From the NCBI GenBank assembly GCA_010093685.1, contig MU006217.1, forward strand, positions 2,029,644 through 2,093,643: a stretch of 64,000 nt of DNA, in the 5' to 3' direction. The notes beneath the pieces are model-generated. The model was not told the DNA's origin. It did no database searches and saw only the letters and a program-made list of their open reading frames with translations. Source of the stretch: Ophiobolus disseminans (taxonomy: Eukaryota > Ascomycota > Dothideomycetes > Pleosporales > Phaeosphaeriaceae). Position numbers and translations under genes: made by a program. Of the stretch, positions 22,401 to 32,241 are shown piece after piece (the first letter of the stretch is position 1; each line of letters starts with the position of its first letter).

Positions 22401-25200
22401 GATCTGTGTAATTGACCATACCGTTGCATTCTGCGGTGGTGTTGATCTGTGCCTCGGTCGATGGGACACACCACAGCACGTGGTCGTAGATGACAAGCTC
22501 ACCGGGTTCGAGCTGGACGACAAGCCCAAAGATGCGGATCACTGCCAACTCTGGCCTGGCAAGGACTACTCCAACCCTCGAGTGCAGGACTTCTACGCCC
22601 TCGACAAACCTTACGAAGAGATGTACGATCGTAGCAAAGTACCGAGAATGCCATGGCACGACATCGGCATGCAAATCGTTGGTCAACCCGCCCGCGACTT
22701 GACTCGACACTTTGTCCAGCGGTGGAACTATCTGCTACGCCAACGCAAACCCTCAAGACCGACGCCATTCCTGCTCCCACCGCCAGACTTCAACCCTGCT
22801 GATATTGAAGCTCTTGGGCTAGATGGAACATGTGAGGTGCAAATTCTGCGCTCAGCTTGTGCGTGGTCACTCGGCACGCCCAATAAAGTCGAACACAGCA
22901 TCATGAACGCTTACGTACAGATGATTGCGACATCTGAGCACTTCGTGTACATCGAGAACCAGTTCTACATCAGCAGCAGCGAAGTGCTGGGAACGAAGAT
23001 CGAGAACAAGATCAGCGATGCCATCGTTGACCGCATTAAGCGCGCTCATGCCAACGACGAAGACTGGAGGGCGTGCATTGTGCTACCTCTGATGCCCGGA
23101 TACCAGAACACTGTTGATGAGCAGGAAGGTAGCAGTGTCCGTCTCATCATGTCTTGCCAGTATCACAGCATTTGTCGTGGACCGACTTCGATCTTTGGAC
23201 GCCTGCGAGCAGCTGGCATTGAACCCGAGGACTACATCGAGTTCTATGCTTTGAGATCCTGGGGCGAGATTGGGCCGAACAAGATGCTTGTGACTGAGCA
23301 GTTGTACATCCACGCCAAGATCATGGTCGTTGATGATCGCGTCGCCATTATCGGCTCGGCGAACATCAACGAGCGGTCTATGTTGGGCTCGAGAGATTCA
23401 GAGGTTGCTGCTATCGTTCGCGACACGGAAGTCCTCGACTCTTACATGGCCGGCCAGCCGTACAAGGTTGGAAAGTTCCCTCACACTCTCCGCATGCGCC
23501 TCATGCGTGAGCATCTGGGCGTAGATACAGACGCCATTGGCGAAGAAGAGTGGATGAGCCAAATGTCGGATGCCGATAGCGTTGGCTTCCAAACCGAGTC
23601 GTCGACGCCATCATCTCCTACTACACAACGCGCTACGGAGCAAAAGCTAGCAGAAAACCAGTACCAGGCGCAGGACGATCTGATAGCAAAGGCCGAGAAG
23701 CTGCACAGTTTCAATCACGACTTCGACTGGGCACAAAAGGAGAACCCAAACATCAAGCCCAACAAGAAAGCCTCTTCAGACCCACGTATCACGAATAACG
23801 AGAAACATTCGAAGGACGTGCGAGGTGAGGGCGCAGACCACATGCTCGAGGTTGAAGCCCGGCGGCCCAGCGCCTCACAGGGCCGCGATTCTTACTACGA
23901 TGAGCACGGCCACGAGAAGCTTATCTCGGATATTGCATCAGAAGGTGTTAATTCCACGCCAAAGAGACACTCCACTACCAAGACTCGTGGCCGCAGCAAC
24001 ACGACTGGCACAAAGGCTAGTGCCCTCAGCAGTCAGACTGCCGAAGGCTATGCAGGCCTCCCACCATCGCGGCTACCGCGCATGGATACCGCCAAGCTTG
24101 GACTCACACAACTGAGCCAGCTGCCTGCTCTTCCTATTCTGGACGACACTGATATTGGCGGACCACCTCTTCAACGCACCTTCAGTGCTGGCTCTTCCTC
24201 TTTCGTCAATCCCCTTCTCGCCGAGATGCGCCGTCCCATCGTGACAGATGACTGCATGCGAGACCCCATCAATGACTCTTTCTTCCTCGACACATGGCAC
24301 CAAGTCGCTGAAAACAACACCAAGCTCTTCCGGCAGGTCTTCCGCTGCATGCCCGACAATGAAGTCAAGACGTGGAAGCAGTACCAGGAGTATGCAGCCT
24401 TTGCAGAGCGCTTTACAAAGAGCCAGGGCGGCGACAAGAGCGAACAGCGAAGACAGCAAGAAGCCCCAGGCAAAACTGGTCCACCCGGAACTGCCGGCCC
24501 CATCGCCGAAAAATTCAGCTCCGCGACCACCGCCATGGGCAACCAAGTCACCTCCCTCGGCGACCGCCTTGCCGAGAAAATGACCAACAATTCACACTCG
24601 TCCGAAAAAGACAAATCAACACACCACTCCAACATCGGCGGCGTCGAGCAATGGGCCGACGAGCAAGAAAAGCGCATCGCATCGCAATCGCAAGACCGTC
24701 TCAAACTTGTCACCAGTGATAACAGCAATAATGGGGACTTCAATGAGAAGTCGGGTGAACGCAAACCCGCAGACGACGCTGTCGTCTCCCCAATGAACCC
24801 CTCCCCCCCGTCCAAAACATTCACCTTCCCCGCCCCCCCTCCAGACCCCAGCGTAACAGACTTCGCGCCACTCCCCGGCCAACAAGCCACCTCCACAACC
24901 CCGCGCAACCGCACCGTCACCATCACCGAGCCTCCACCTCCATCGTCAGGAACGCCGCATCGCTCAGCTACCAATGCGACGAAGCGCTCGCGTCGGCGCG
25001 CTACGACGAAGAGCTCGACCCGCGCTTTCCATGCTGCGGATTTGGATGCGATGCTGGCGAAGGAGGATGCAAGGACGCTGCTCGGACTGGTCCAGGGACA
25101 TCTTGTGTTGTGGCCGTATGAGTGGTTGGAGACGGAGGAGAAGGGCGGGGGGTGGTTGTATAATGTTGATCAGATTGCGCCGTTGGAGATATATAATTAG
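19495..25200 (+). CDS. SPO14/PLD1: Phospholipase D1 (Spo14 type) with PX and PH regions
   Basis: Intronless, 1901 residues from the ATG at 19495; the frame is open 17 codons further upstream but without ATG. The order is a disordered Ser/Pro/charged N-terminus (1-440), a PX-like region (about 461-690, interrupted by an acidic D-D-E-E-E-E-E-E stretch), and a PH-like region (about 715-780). Two catalytic HKD motifs follow: H967-x-K969-x4-D974 and H1273-x-K1275-x4-D1280. A long low-complexity C-terminal tail completes it. It hydrolyses phosphatidylcholine to phosphatidic acid and acts on membranes in secretion, sporulation and signalling. It is longer than yeast Spo14, mainly in the tails. It is a housekeeping gene and probably not part of the cluster. 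Confidence 0.95.
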   Translation: MADTPDSDVLPMGRSPRAVAPATTEVKPETRRILSPLREGLNVNQTEEIYLPSPSSGGPKIMRSAPTGSPLAPMEPQEFPFHAQPNANGAIGQPTVPLTEAAIRPPKPASHTSHNSASSYYPPFAPISRHPTGDGELSDAPRERKSVQFARSATLGTDPQATSRQQSWDTEDGEGKGKERDKQGTSLMGKLRALAAPMQGHNRSHSAFASTASNHESPQGPLSPTSERDEPRYDLNDSEADADGESSAGEGASRPSRRRRKSSRRWFEGDEGTQTAPTTPKQTGSGHFFSRDRDSPNLTPTASTANRPGFIRRGTMSDIPENERQGYSEDEGRSRIAKESAWKRGLHSARGLSYGGLRQHESNTEDENAHVERRPGNLRGFTSFGGTADGRPSPWRMRGERTSSLSAQKWKSIKNSLKLLGNRAKAERQVDHAKSAELMAELLAGAPAALFLASMFQRDEHGHKRIPVLLEQLKVTITDTDKIKDKILKDGDRHIALRVELEYGSGVTRMKWVVYRTVTDFANLHLKFKLSEQQERFRTKQTGRGSEAKGDEPDDPRTRLPRFPRSALPYLRGLRGYGELDDEEEEEEADAAGRHASEPDGDASTAGRPPRNTRRKSSFALSRRKSSIGGNEQPSGVSGHLAVRQGSFAGGVGPLQSKQTHHERQRKKLEVYLKSLITYLIFRPDSNRLCKFLELSALGVRLAAEGGYHGKEGFMMIKSSKGVTNTKKWHPMPLINRSWPKWFLVRHSYVVCVDSPEEMNVYDVFLVDADFRMESKAGKLREKRARDIASEAKASATGHHQLKLVNSERKMKLLARSDKMSQQFEESINFMSQNTLWSQRQRFDSFAPVRKKIYAQWLVDGRDYMWNVSRAISMARDVIYIHDWWLSPELYLRRPAAISQKWRLDRLLQRKAQEGVKIFVIMYRNIGAAIPIDSEYSKFSLLDLHPNVFVQRSPNQIRQNTFFWSHHEKICVIDHTVAFCGGVDLCLGRWDTPQHVVVDDKLTGFELDDKPKDADHCQLWPGKDYSNPRVQDFYALDKPYEEMYDRSKVPRMPWHDIGMQIVGQPARDLTRHFVQRWNYLLRQRKPSRPTPFLLPPPDFNPADIEALGLDGTCEVQILRSACAWSLGTPNKVEHSIMNAYVQMIATSEHFVYIENQFYISSSEVLGTKIENKISDAIVDRIKRAHANDEDWRACIVLPLMPGYQNTVDEQEGSSVRLIMSCQYHSICRGPTSIFGRLRAAGIEPEDYIEFYALRSWGEIGPNKMLVTEQLYIHAKIMVVDDRVAIIGSANINERSMLGSRDSEVAAIVRDTEVLDSYMAGQPYKVGKFPHTLRMRLMREHLGVDTDAIGEEEWMSQMSDADSVGFQTESSTPSSPTTQRATEQKLAENQYQAQDDLIAKAEKLHSFNHDFDWAQKENPNIKPNKKASSDPRITNNEKHSKDVRGEGADHMLEVEARRPSASQGRDSYYDEHGHEKLISDIASEGVNSTPKRHSTTKTRGRSNTTGTKASALSSQTAEGYAGLPPSRLPRMDTAKLGLTQLSQLPALPILDDTDIGGPPLQRTFSAGSSSFVNPLLAEMRRPIVTDDCMRDPINDSFFLDTWHQVAENNTKLFRQVFRCMPDNEVKTWKQYQEYAAFAERFTKSQGGDKSEQRRQQEAPGKTGPPGTAGPIAEKFSSATTAMGNQVTSLGDRLAEKMTNNSHSSEKDKSTHHSNIGGVEQWADEQEKRIASQSQDRLKLVTSDNSNNGDFNEKSGERKPADDAVVSPMNPSPPSKTFTFPAPPPDPSVTDFAPLPGQQATSTTPRNRTVTITEPPPPSSGTPHRSATNATKRSRRRATTKSSTRAFHAADLDAMLAKEDARTLLGLVQGHLVLWPYEWLETEEKGGGWLYNVDQIAPLEIYN

Positions 25201-26700
25201 GTGTGGGTTCCTGTATATGGTTGGGTGTAGATCGCATTTGCATTTGCATAGCCTTGTGTTTTTCTGCGCTTGAGGTTCTTCTTCTTTTTCGTTTATACAT
25301 TAGTATTAGTGGGTGTAATTATACTGCTGATGAATTGCTCTGTGGTATGTGGTGTTGTTCGTTGTTCGGTTCATAGTGCTGCACTGTTTCGATCTTTGGT
25401 CTTCGTGTAGCATATGCGAACATTGTCGACATGGTGTGCCCTGTCATTACTTGTGAGTTGATGTGTGGTTACTCGTAGGTTGGTGTGCCTGTTTCTACTC
25501 GTGAATTAGGCTGTCTTTACTTCTGGGATGGTGTGTATGCCATCACTTGTGGATTGGTGTGTCTTCACTCGTAGGTTGATGTATTTACTCTTAGGTTGGC
25601 ATGTTCTTACTCGTGGCTTATTATGTCTTTTGTGAGAGGTATGTGCTTGTGCAAAATACAACATTCTAACAACAATCCAGCCACAGACAAGACGAAAGAT
25701 AAGTGCCCTCAAGCTCGGTCCAATTCTTGACATGCATGTGACGTTCCCGCTCGTGGAAGGCTGCATGTGCTTGAGCGAGCAGGTCCTCGCGAGCATTTTA
25801 GTGTCGTTGACTGGGTGCATTGTAGTTGGGAGGAGGGTCTCTATATTTGTAACAGATTGAAGAAGGTAGACGTATAAATAGCTCGGATTACTCCTCGCTG
25901 TGGAAATACTTCGAGCCAGAGACCATCATCTTGGGATGAACGTAGATCACTGCAACCCAGAGCGATTATAGCCATGCATTCATGCTTGCGAGGATGTCTG
26001 CAGTCAACTCTAAACCTCTATAATTCGTTCACACAAAACCACTAGTAATCAGAAACATCCATCTCATGTAGCAATGTCAGCTTGACTGCGTAGTGTTCGC
26101 AGTGTTGCTTCGAAGCACATGGTCACGCGCTTAAGTTGCGCTAAGAAGACTGGCAATGATGTTCTACGTAAAGCAGGGATTAGTGAAGAGGTAGTCGCAC
26201 GCATCTATCTCTCAGGAAGTTAAAGATGCCGATCTTTTCGTGGTGAGATGCGTAGTCGTCAACTTCCTTTCCCTGGAATCTAAAAGGTGTCACGTGGCTA
26301 GTGGTGAAATTTACACTTCAAAGAAGAGCGACATAACGATTAGCTGGAGTCTGTTGACGCATTGTGCCACTTCGTTTGCGAGCTACACACAGTAGTGCGG
26401 GGGGCTTCGAATCATCGTAAGCTTTCCTACGATACGTATACGACGATCTGAGTATCTCATGGGCTTGTAATTCTCCTCCCCTGGAGCTTATGAATGACAT
26501 CTGTATACCACCAGCCTAGTGCCTCTCACCAGCTCGAGTTGAACCACAGCCGAGGATGAACCGAGCGTGGTCTGGTGGAATCGTCGCACTTGGTACCAAG
26601 CCAGTTGATGTCGGTAGTAAGCAGACGTTAGTGTGTCGTACAGCGACCACGGCCAGACCTGTTCCTGTCACCATCTGATCAGGTACTACCACTCCATCCA
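25201..26700. other. Gene-poor stretch with minisatellite
   Basis: No supported gene. Apart from the repeat at 25433-25630 I see only short, motif-free ORFs on both strands. Confidence 0.5.
25433..25630 (+). repeat. Degenerate minisatellite, about 8 units of 20-28 bp
   Basis: Units share the pattern GTGTG...YTACTCGTAGGTTG. Clear copies are TTACTCGTAGGTTG, TCACTCGTAGGTTG, TTACTCTTAGGTTG and TTACTCGTGGCTT, each followed by a G/T-rich GTGTG spacer of variable length. It is strongly diverged, so probably old. It begins about 230 bp after the PLD stop. Confidence 0.65.
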
Positions 26701-26923
26701 CACAGCTGGCACCATGAAGCGCGCCGATGCTTCGAGTCTCACGCATAGTGGCGCTGTCAGCCGACGCTGGTACGAGCTAGAAAATTCCATGTCACATGTC
26801 TTGAAGACGGCTCGTGGTGCTCACGCCAGAAGAGGTACGAGGGCTGAGAGCGGTGTGTAAAAAATTGAATTTCGTTGCGAGCGGAGCTAGCGATTTGTAC
26901 TCATAAGGTTTCATCAACAGTGT

Positions 26924-28143
26924 TTGGGTACCAATATGGAGCTAGTAATGTTGGCGGTGAAGCTGGAAAGCGAGTGTGGCGGAGAGTATGTAGAAATCAT
27001 CGACATGGTGAGCAGAGCTCGTGATACCGGATATTGGGTCGTGGTAGAAATGAATAGCGGGAGAGATCTACATGACGTCGGATCATCCGGAAGAAGGCTG
27101 AATGGTGCGGAGTCGAAATGGAAACCGAGCCGGTGTGAGTGCTTAGAAATTATCCACGGTCTCTGAGACAGCAAACGTAATGGCTGGTAGAGTTTTGGCA
27201 GTGGGATAGTGTATCATGGCCTTCCAACTCAAGTCGTTACAAAATCGTCGTCGCCAGTTATGCTCGGTTTTGCCGAGGATCGCCAACAGTTCCACGACCC
27301 TTGCATGCATTGCAGACCCTTTTATCACGAAGCCTGTACAATCTTGTCAGCGTATGAAAGAAAAATCCACTGTCCTACGACAATGTCAGAGCGCGATGTC
27401 GCTGCCTTACAGCAAACCGAGAAAAATGACCAAGGGCCATAAGGATGACCTACCCAGTGGGATGTCCTCCACATATGTGGCAAGTATGAGCAGCAGTGTT
27501 GCTACACTGGGAGCAAATAATTATGCCGCTGTTTGCTCCGAGAGAAGAGCCACCACTAGATTGCATAACGGAAGCCATAGTGATAGATTTGGATATGACT
27601 CAGTTCAAGATGAGGCTGGATTTGATGCCGTTGTTTCCTGGACGATTGTGGGATTCAAGTGATGAAGATGCAGCTGATATTTGACCAGATGCAGCACACA
27701 AACCTAACCTTTATCTGTCGAATATTAGACGTAAGCTGAGCATTGCAGATGCCTCAGATGACCACTTCGTCGTTGTGAGCCCAAATTTTGCACGACAAGA
27801 CTACGATAATGCCCTCCAGGCCGGCACTCGTATCCGGTCAGTCGTAAGGCTCCAAGCATCGTACGTTCTCGGGTCGTGAAGCGAGTGACAGATCATCGTC
27901 GACTGCTAGTTCCGATCATTGGACGGGGAAAGCTTGGTGTTGAGCAACTGCTCTGTGCGAATTACAGGCCAGGCAGCGCTACCCAATAGTTTTGAAGTTA
28001 AAAAAACCTTTGTCGACGTTCTGGTGAATGAACTCGACCGATGCTGTGCGATAACCCTTGATTGGCGCCGGATTGCGCAGCCGCATAATGCACACAACGT
28101 CGGATTATGGGTAACAATCCCTGTTTTGCTTATGCGAACGTGA
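26924..28143 (+). pseudogene. Coding-like debris, possibly a decayed multi-exon gene
   Basis: Several adjacent plus-strand segments look protein-like but do not join into one clean gene. 26924-27166 is open. 27191-27442 encodes C-M-H-C-R-P-F-Y-H-E-A-C followed 11 residues later by C-P, resembling the second half of a RING-H2 finger. From 27488 to 28143 one single frame stays open except for stops at 27682-27684 and 27877-27890. Overlapping minus-strand ORFs exist too. I do not recognise a family. It may be a decayed gene or chance; no function is proposed. Confidence 0.25.
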
Positions 28144-30499
28144 TTTGGCCTGTCAAGACACAAGGTGGGACGTTTGAGTCCAAATATATTTCTGGTAGCC
28201 GATACCAAGGTCCTGATGAGGCACGACTTGCCTGAACTGCCAACGCATCGGATAACGCCTGCATGAAGACTTTCTGCATCAGTCTTACGACATGAGGGCC
28301 GGTCGCCCGCAGATCCTGCTGAAGCTCGTGTTGACCGATACAGCTAGGCAGGAACACCATCTGCAACGCAATCCGTAGTTGTGGAGTTTTAGCGAGACGT
28401 CACCTCCTCATGGGCGTTCGGTGCCACGTTGTGGACTGTTCATCCCGTAGACCAGGAAACGTTGTCGGTCTGGACAAGCATAAGCTAAGCGGTACCAGGT
28501 CTCTTGGCTGGGAATAATGATAGGCTGAGTCGAGCTTTGTCAAAGCTTGGAAACAGACACGTCGTAAGGAGCCACTGCTAGAGCATCAGGCATGGCGGTA
28601 TCAGACACCGTGACACCCCCAAGAGCTGCTGTACTCAGTTGTGGCGCATTAGTCCTTTGCGTGTTAGGCAAAAATGGCAGACGCCATTGTGCTCTGACAG
28701 ACTTCAGAACACCGAACACCGTCGAAATGGAAGACGAGTCGCGTGATGACAAGCTGTCGTTGAGCAAGTATGCGTGTATTTTCAGGAGATAGTCGTGGGT
28801 AATGGGGTGTAGCATCGCAATTTGCAACACAATCTTGAAGTCTGTCTTGTTTCATGCAGGGAGGTGTATGGTGGTCCCATTCAGGCACACAGGGGATAGC
28901 GACGACTGTTGGCCGTAAGGTTTGCGACACGCTCCAATGTGTGACCAGCGTGAATCTCGCTCATGAACAATTTACGCGCTGACCCAAAAGGCTCTTTGAG
29001 ATAGGTCCGACTGATGATAGGAAATTGCGCCAACGTCGGCAATGCCAGTCTTGGGTCACGATGACGTCGGGCTTTCGGTGTACCGAGAGCACGTGCGCGA
29101 GTAGCGTATTCGCTACGTGTGATGAAACCTGTGCAATGATGACAGGGCATGTGGCGGAGTGTACGATCTCCTGGGTATGGTAGCTTCAAAGAGCGGTAAG
29201 GATTGCACATGTGACCTCTTTGTGATACTGCCTCGATGTCAGCCTTTCAATTTCGTTGTTAGTTTGGGTCGTATGCACGTTGGAGTGGAAGGACCTCACT
29301 TCTCGTGAGAAGTCCCTCTCTAAACGATTTGGCTTTCATGAAGGGACAAACCGAATAGGAAGCCGACGCGAGGTATCAAAACCTTAGTCTGTTGATTATG
29401 ATCTAGCGAGCGCATAAACCACGACCAAGGTACCGGCATCGTAGGATCTGCTGTGGGTCTACCATAGCTTGGTTATGGAACCTTTCGAAACGGCGTAAAC
29501 TTTCGCACAAGCAATCAGTTACTATTCAAGATCGTTGAGGAACGGAGCGTAGTTGAGAACTGTCCTTAAAGGTAGTGTCCGCTGCCGTGTGAGCGCACAA
29601 ATGACTGGCCGTTCTCCCCTATAGCGAGGATGAGTGCTTGGCAATCGACCTGTTGGCTAGTCGTTCCCATGCAACTCAAGATTGTGTAGCCAGAGGAGAT
29701 CGATGTAGAGTGAAATAGGAATCGATAATGTAAGCGAAGCGTGCTGTCAATCTTACGGAGGTTTTCGTGTTTGCGCGAACGCCCGAGAGCACAACAACTC
29801 GAGTTCGAAGTTGTTTTGCCTGTGGAACGTGCGCGTCGGCCGATTCACTTCGATACCTGATTGTTAGTCGACAGTAAAGAACAGACTGATACTTCCGGCT
29901 TGGTGTCTTTCAATGAACTCACAGCGCGCATTGCGCTCTATGGTATAGTATCCTCGAGTTATACGAAACTTTGAAAATGTGTTGTCAGTTGTCAAAATTT
30001 ATCGTAAATATCTCCAGGCTTTTATATTGCAGAGTGTTCAGTAGCACAATATCAAGGCGTCACTTCCTGTGCCTGCTGACACTGGAATCGTCCGTTTTGA
30101 GCTTGTGTCCAAGGCGTTGAGCTATTGAGATAGCCATCAACTCAGTATCCGTGTGATGCATGTGCGTAAGAAGACATCTCTCTTGTGGGCCCAAAGCTGG
30201 TAGATGTCGTTTAACGCGCCTCAGTTCGAGATTGGTGGTAGCTGTTGAGAGATGGGAAGCTGAAGCCAGCTCGGCAGCGAAGACGTCATACAATTGCGGG
30301 TCCGCTTACTAAGCACTTCCTAATCGGTCGGCGCTTCCTCACACAACCTGCGAAGGCACCACACCGCGATTCTCGAAATAATAAAGCAGGCGTATACGCC
30401 TTGAGAATCAAGGCCCCATCTTTAAGCTATTACAACTGCTAGGAGCCTATATGTGCGTATGGAAGCGACATCATATCCAGTCACGCTGACTTTCTCCTC
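28144..30499. other. Gene-poor stretch
   Basis: No supported gene. The best ORFs are on the minus strand: 29210-28881 (109 codons, with a C-H-H-C pair and many Arg/Pro) and 30293-30060 (77 codons). Neither shows a recognisable domain or clear exon partners. Confidence 0.45.
28881..29210 (-). CDS. Possible small protein, unrecognised
   Basis: A 109-codon ORF with ATG start. It contains M-P-C-H-H-C-T-G-F and a basic central part. No signal peptide, membrane segment or known domain. It stands alone in a gene-poor area and may be spurious or a fragment. Confidence 0.2.
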   Translation of the reverse strand: MCNPYRSLKLPYPGDRTLRHMPCHHCTGFITRSEYATRARALGTPKARRHRDPRLALPTLAQFPIISRTYLKEPFGSARKLFMSEIHAGHTLERVANLTANSRRYPLCA

Positions 30500-31733
30500 C
30501 TAGCAGGGACACATATTTCCCAATTTCGCAGCACCGGCAGCAATAATGACCTCTTTTGGCTCATCATCAAGAAACTGGCCAACGAACACGACTTGCACCG
30601 ACGTAAACCTGTGAATCTGTAAGCTTGTCATGCACAGCAATAAGGCAGAGTCCGTGGGTACTTACGCCGCTGTCATCGAAACCATGTCGGTGTACTTCGT
30701 ACTCGTGAACACCATCAGGCATATTGAGAGCAGAGCATTAAAACCTGCCATGACTGCCAGCCTGGTGCTCAACCTTTTCATCTTGACCAGGATCATTACC
30801 GATATCACCGGCATCACAGAAGCCACCACGATTATCATACACAACGTGAGACTGTAGACGCCAGATTGTTGGATGTTGTCTAAGGTCATAGCTGGACGTC
30901 CCTTTTTACGTGGTACCAGCATGTAGAAGATGTGAACGATCCAGTCGGTAAAGCTCTCGGTGAGCGAGTAGCCACGTTCGCGTGCTTTGAGAACAACAAG
31001 CTCTTTGCTGTGGCTATCATTTTCGATCATGTTCCCCCAAATTTTGTGGTCGGGCCCTGTCAGCGCCCAGTTCATCGTTTCGCTATTCAGAAAGGACTGC
31101 ACATGTCTGATGTCGTATTGGTCTGGGCCCTGCATCGATAGAATGGTACGTTGTTGAATCAAAGCATGGTCTACGATGATTGTCAACACTGGGAGCTCTT
31201 CCGAAGACGCGGTCTTTCCATACTGTACTCATTCAAAGTTCGCGCATTCTCAACACCAAGTCTCTCTGTTTCGTGTCGCCATCTCGGGTCGTTGACGATG
31301 AACTCAGCCAGTGTGTATTGGCAGGGTACCTGCACTTTTCCCCAGCCGAACTTTGGCCGTCCTCCCACTCCTGCTCGATGAGCTGTTTCTCGATATCAAC
31401 CAATTCATTGTGAAGATAGAGCAAGTTTCTGGCATTCAGTGCCCCAAACCGCCAAAACATAGCTGCCTCGGGTATGTCGCCCATGAAAGTCGTCAACTTT
31501 GGATATCCAATAACATAGCCATCGAGACGCTTGCAACATTCGGGGGCCGTCGCAGCGAGGCTTCCCGATGAATTTGTTTCAAGTACGGGCGTGCTTGACT
31601 CGTCCGGAATTGGGCCTATCGGCTTCTCAAGAATCGAGCTCACAGGCTTCTCAGCAACCGGAACAGGATCTGCATCTGTTGTTTTTGCCACCACAGCTTT
31701 TGTGTCGTTGTTGGAATTAAGTAGATCTGTCAC
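30500..31733 (-). pseudogene. DUF6594-like membrane protein gene, probably damaged
   Basis: The family is recognised from G-Y-P-K-L...F-M-G-D-I-P-E-A-A-M-F-W-R-F-G-A-L-N-A-R-N-L-L-Y-L (near 31.5 kb) and three C-terminal membrane helices near 30.8-30.6 kb. Two introns are clear: 31223-31171, whose removal gives L-N-E-Y-N-H-A-L, and 30665-30609, whose removal gives A-A-F-T-S-V-Q-V-V-F. The last exon ends at the TAG at 30502-30500. Two problems remain. The frame must change between about 31376 and 31300 and no normal-length intron does this cleanly. No ATG precedes the conserved start in frame, and an upstream exon is not evident. Either an exon was missed or the gene is broken. Function of the family is unknown. 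Confidence 0.6.
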
Positions 31734-32241
31734 TCTGGCCGAATCTTTCGTATATCAATACCTCTGAGGGATAAAGCGATGTTGAGTTTAGCGTTTGGGG
31801 GCAGCTCGGTCAATATCAAGGGGAGTGTTGTGCGCACAGCCGCTGGTATGACTCTGTGGGACGTTGCAGTAATTAAATAGGCATCACTGTCCTCCGCCTC
31901 GGCATGTTCAGTGAAACGAATCGACGCAGTGTCTCCAATTTGTGAAGCTAGAGGTTCTCAGCAAGTAATAAGAAAAATATTATAATGAGGCCAGGAGAAA
32001 CTCAGACACGTAACGTCCGCACAGATATTAATAGCCATTCAAATGAAATACACCAGGACCTCTTAATACATGTCTTCCGATCTCCAGTTGCATATTTTTG
32101 CGTCCCGCGAAAGTGACATAACCAGCTCGTATACACTCTACACAACATCTTGAGTCGCAGTTCATTAGACACACGATGAATGTAGCATTAATGGTCTGAA
32201 ACATCACTACCATTACATTTCCATATTCAATTACATCTCAT
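31734..32241. other. Intergenic
   Basis: Between the DUF6594-like gene and the 3' end of the sugar transporter, both on the minus strand. It should hold the former's promoter and any missed first exon. Nothing definite was seen. Confidence 0.45.

Noticed and set aside
24171..24974. Minus-strand ORF (267 codons) across the PLD tail
   Set aside because: Antisense shadow of a low-complexity coding region.
27592..27609. 18-nt exact match to 54308-54325, both encoding D-M-T-Q-F-K in frame
   Set aside because: The match does not extend on either side in DNA or protein. A rough estimate makes an 18-mer match in 64 kb uncommon but possible by chance, so I do not claim a duplicated fragment.
29298..29313. 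Near-palindrome ACTTCTC-GT-GAGAAGT
   Set aside because: Only a 7-bp stem; no repeat or neighbouring gene supports a role.
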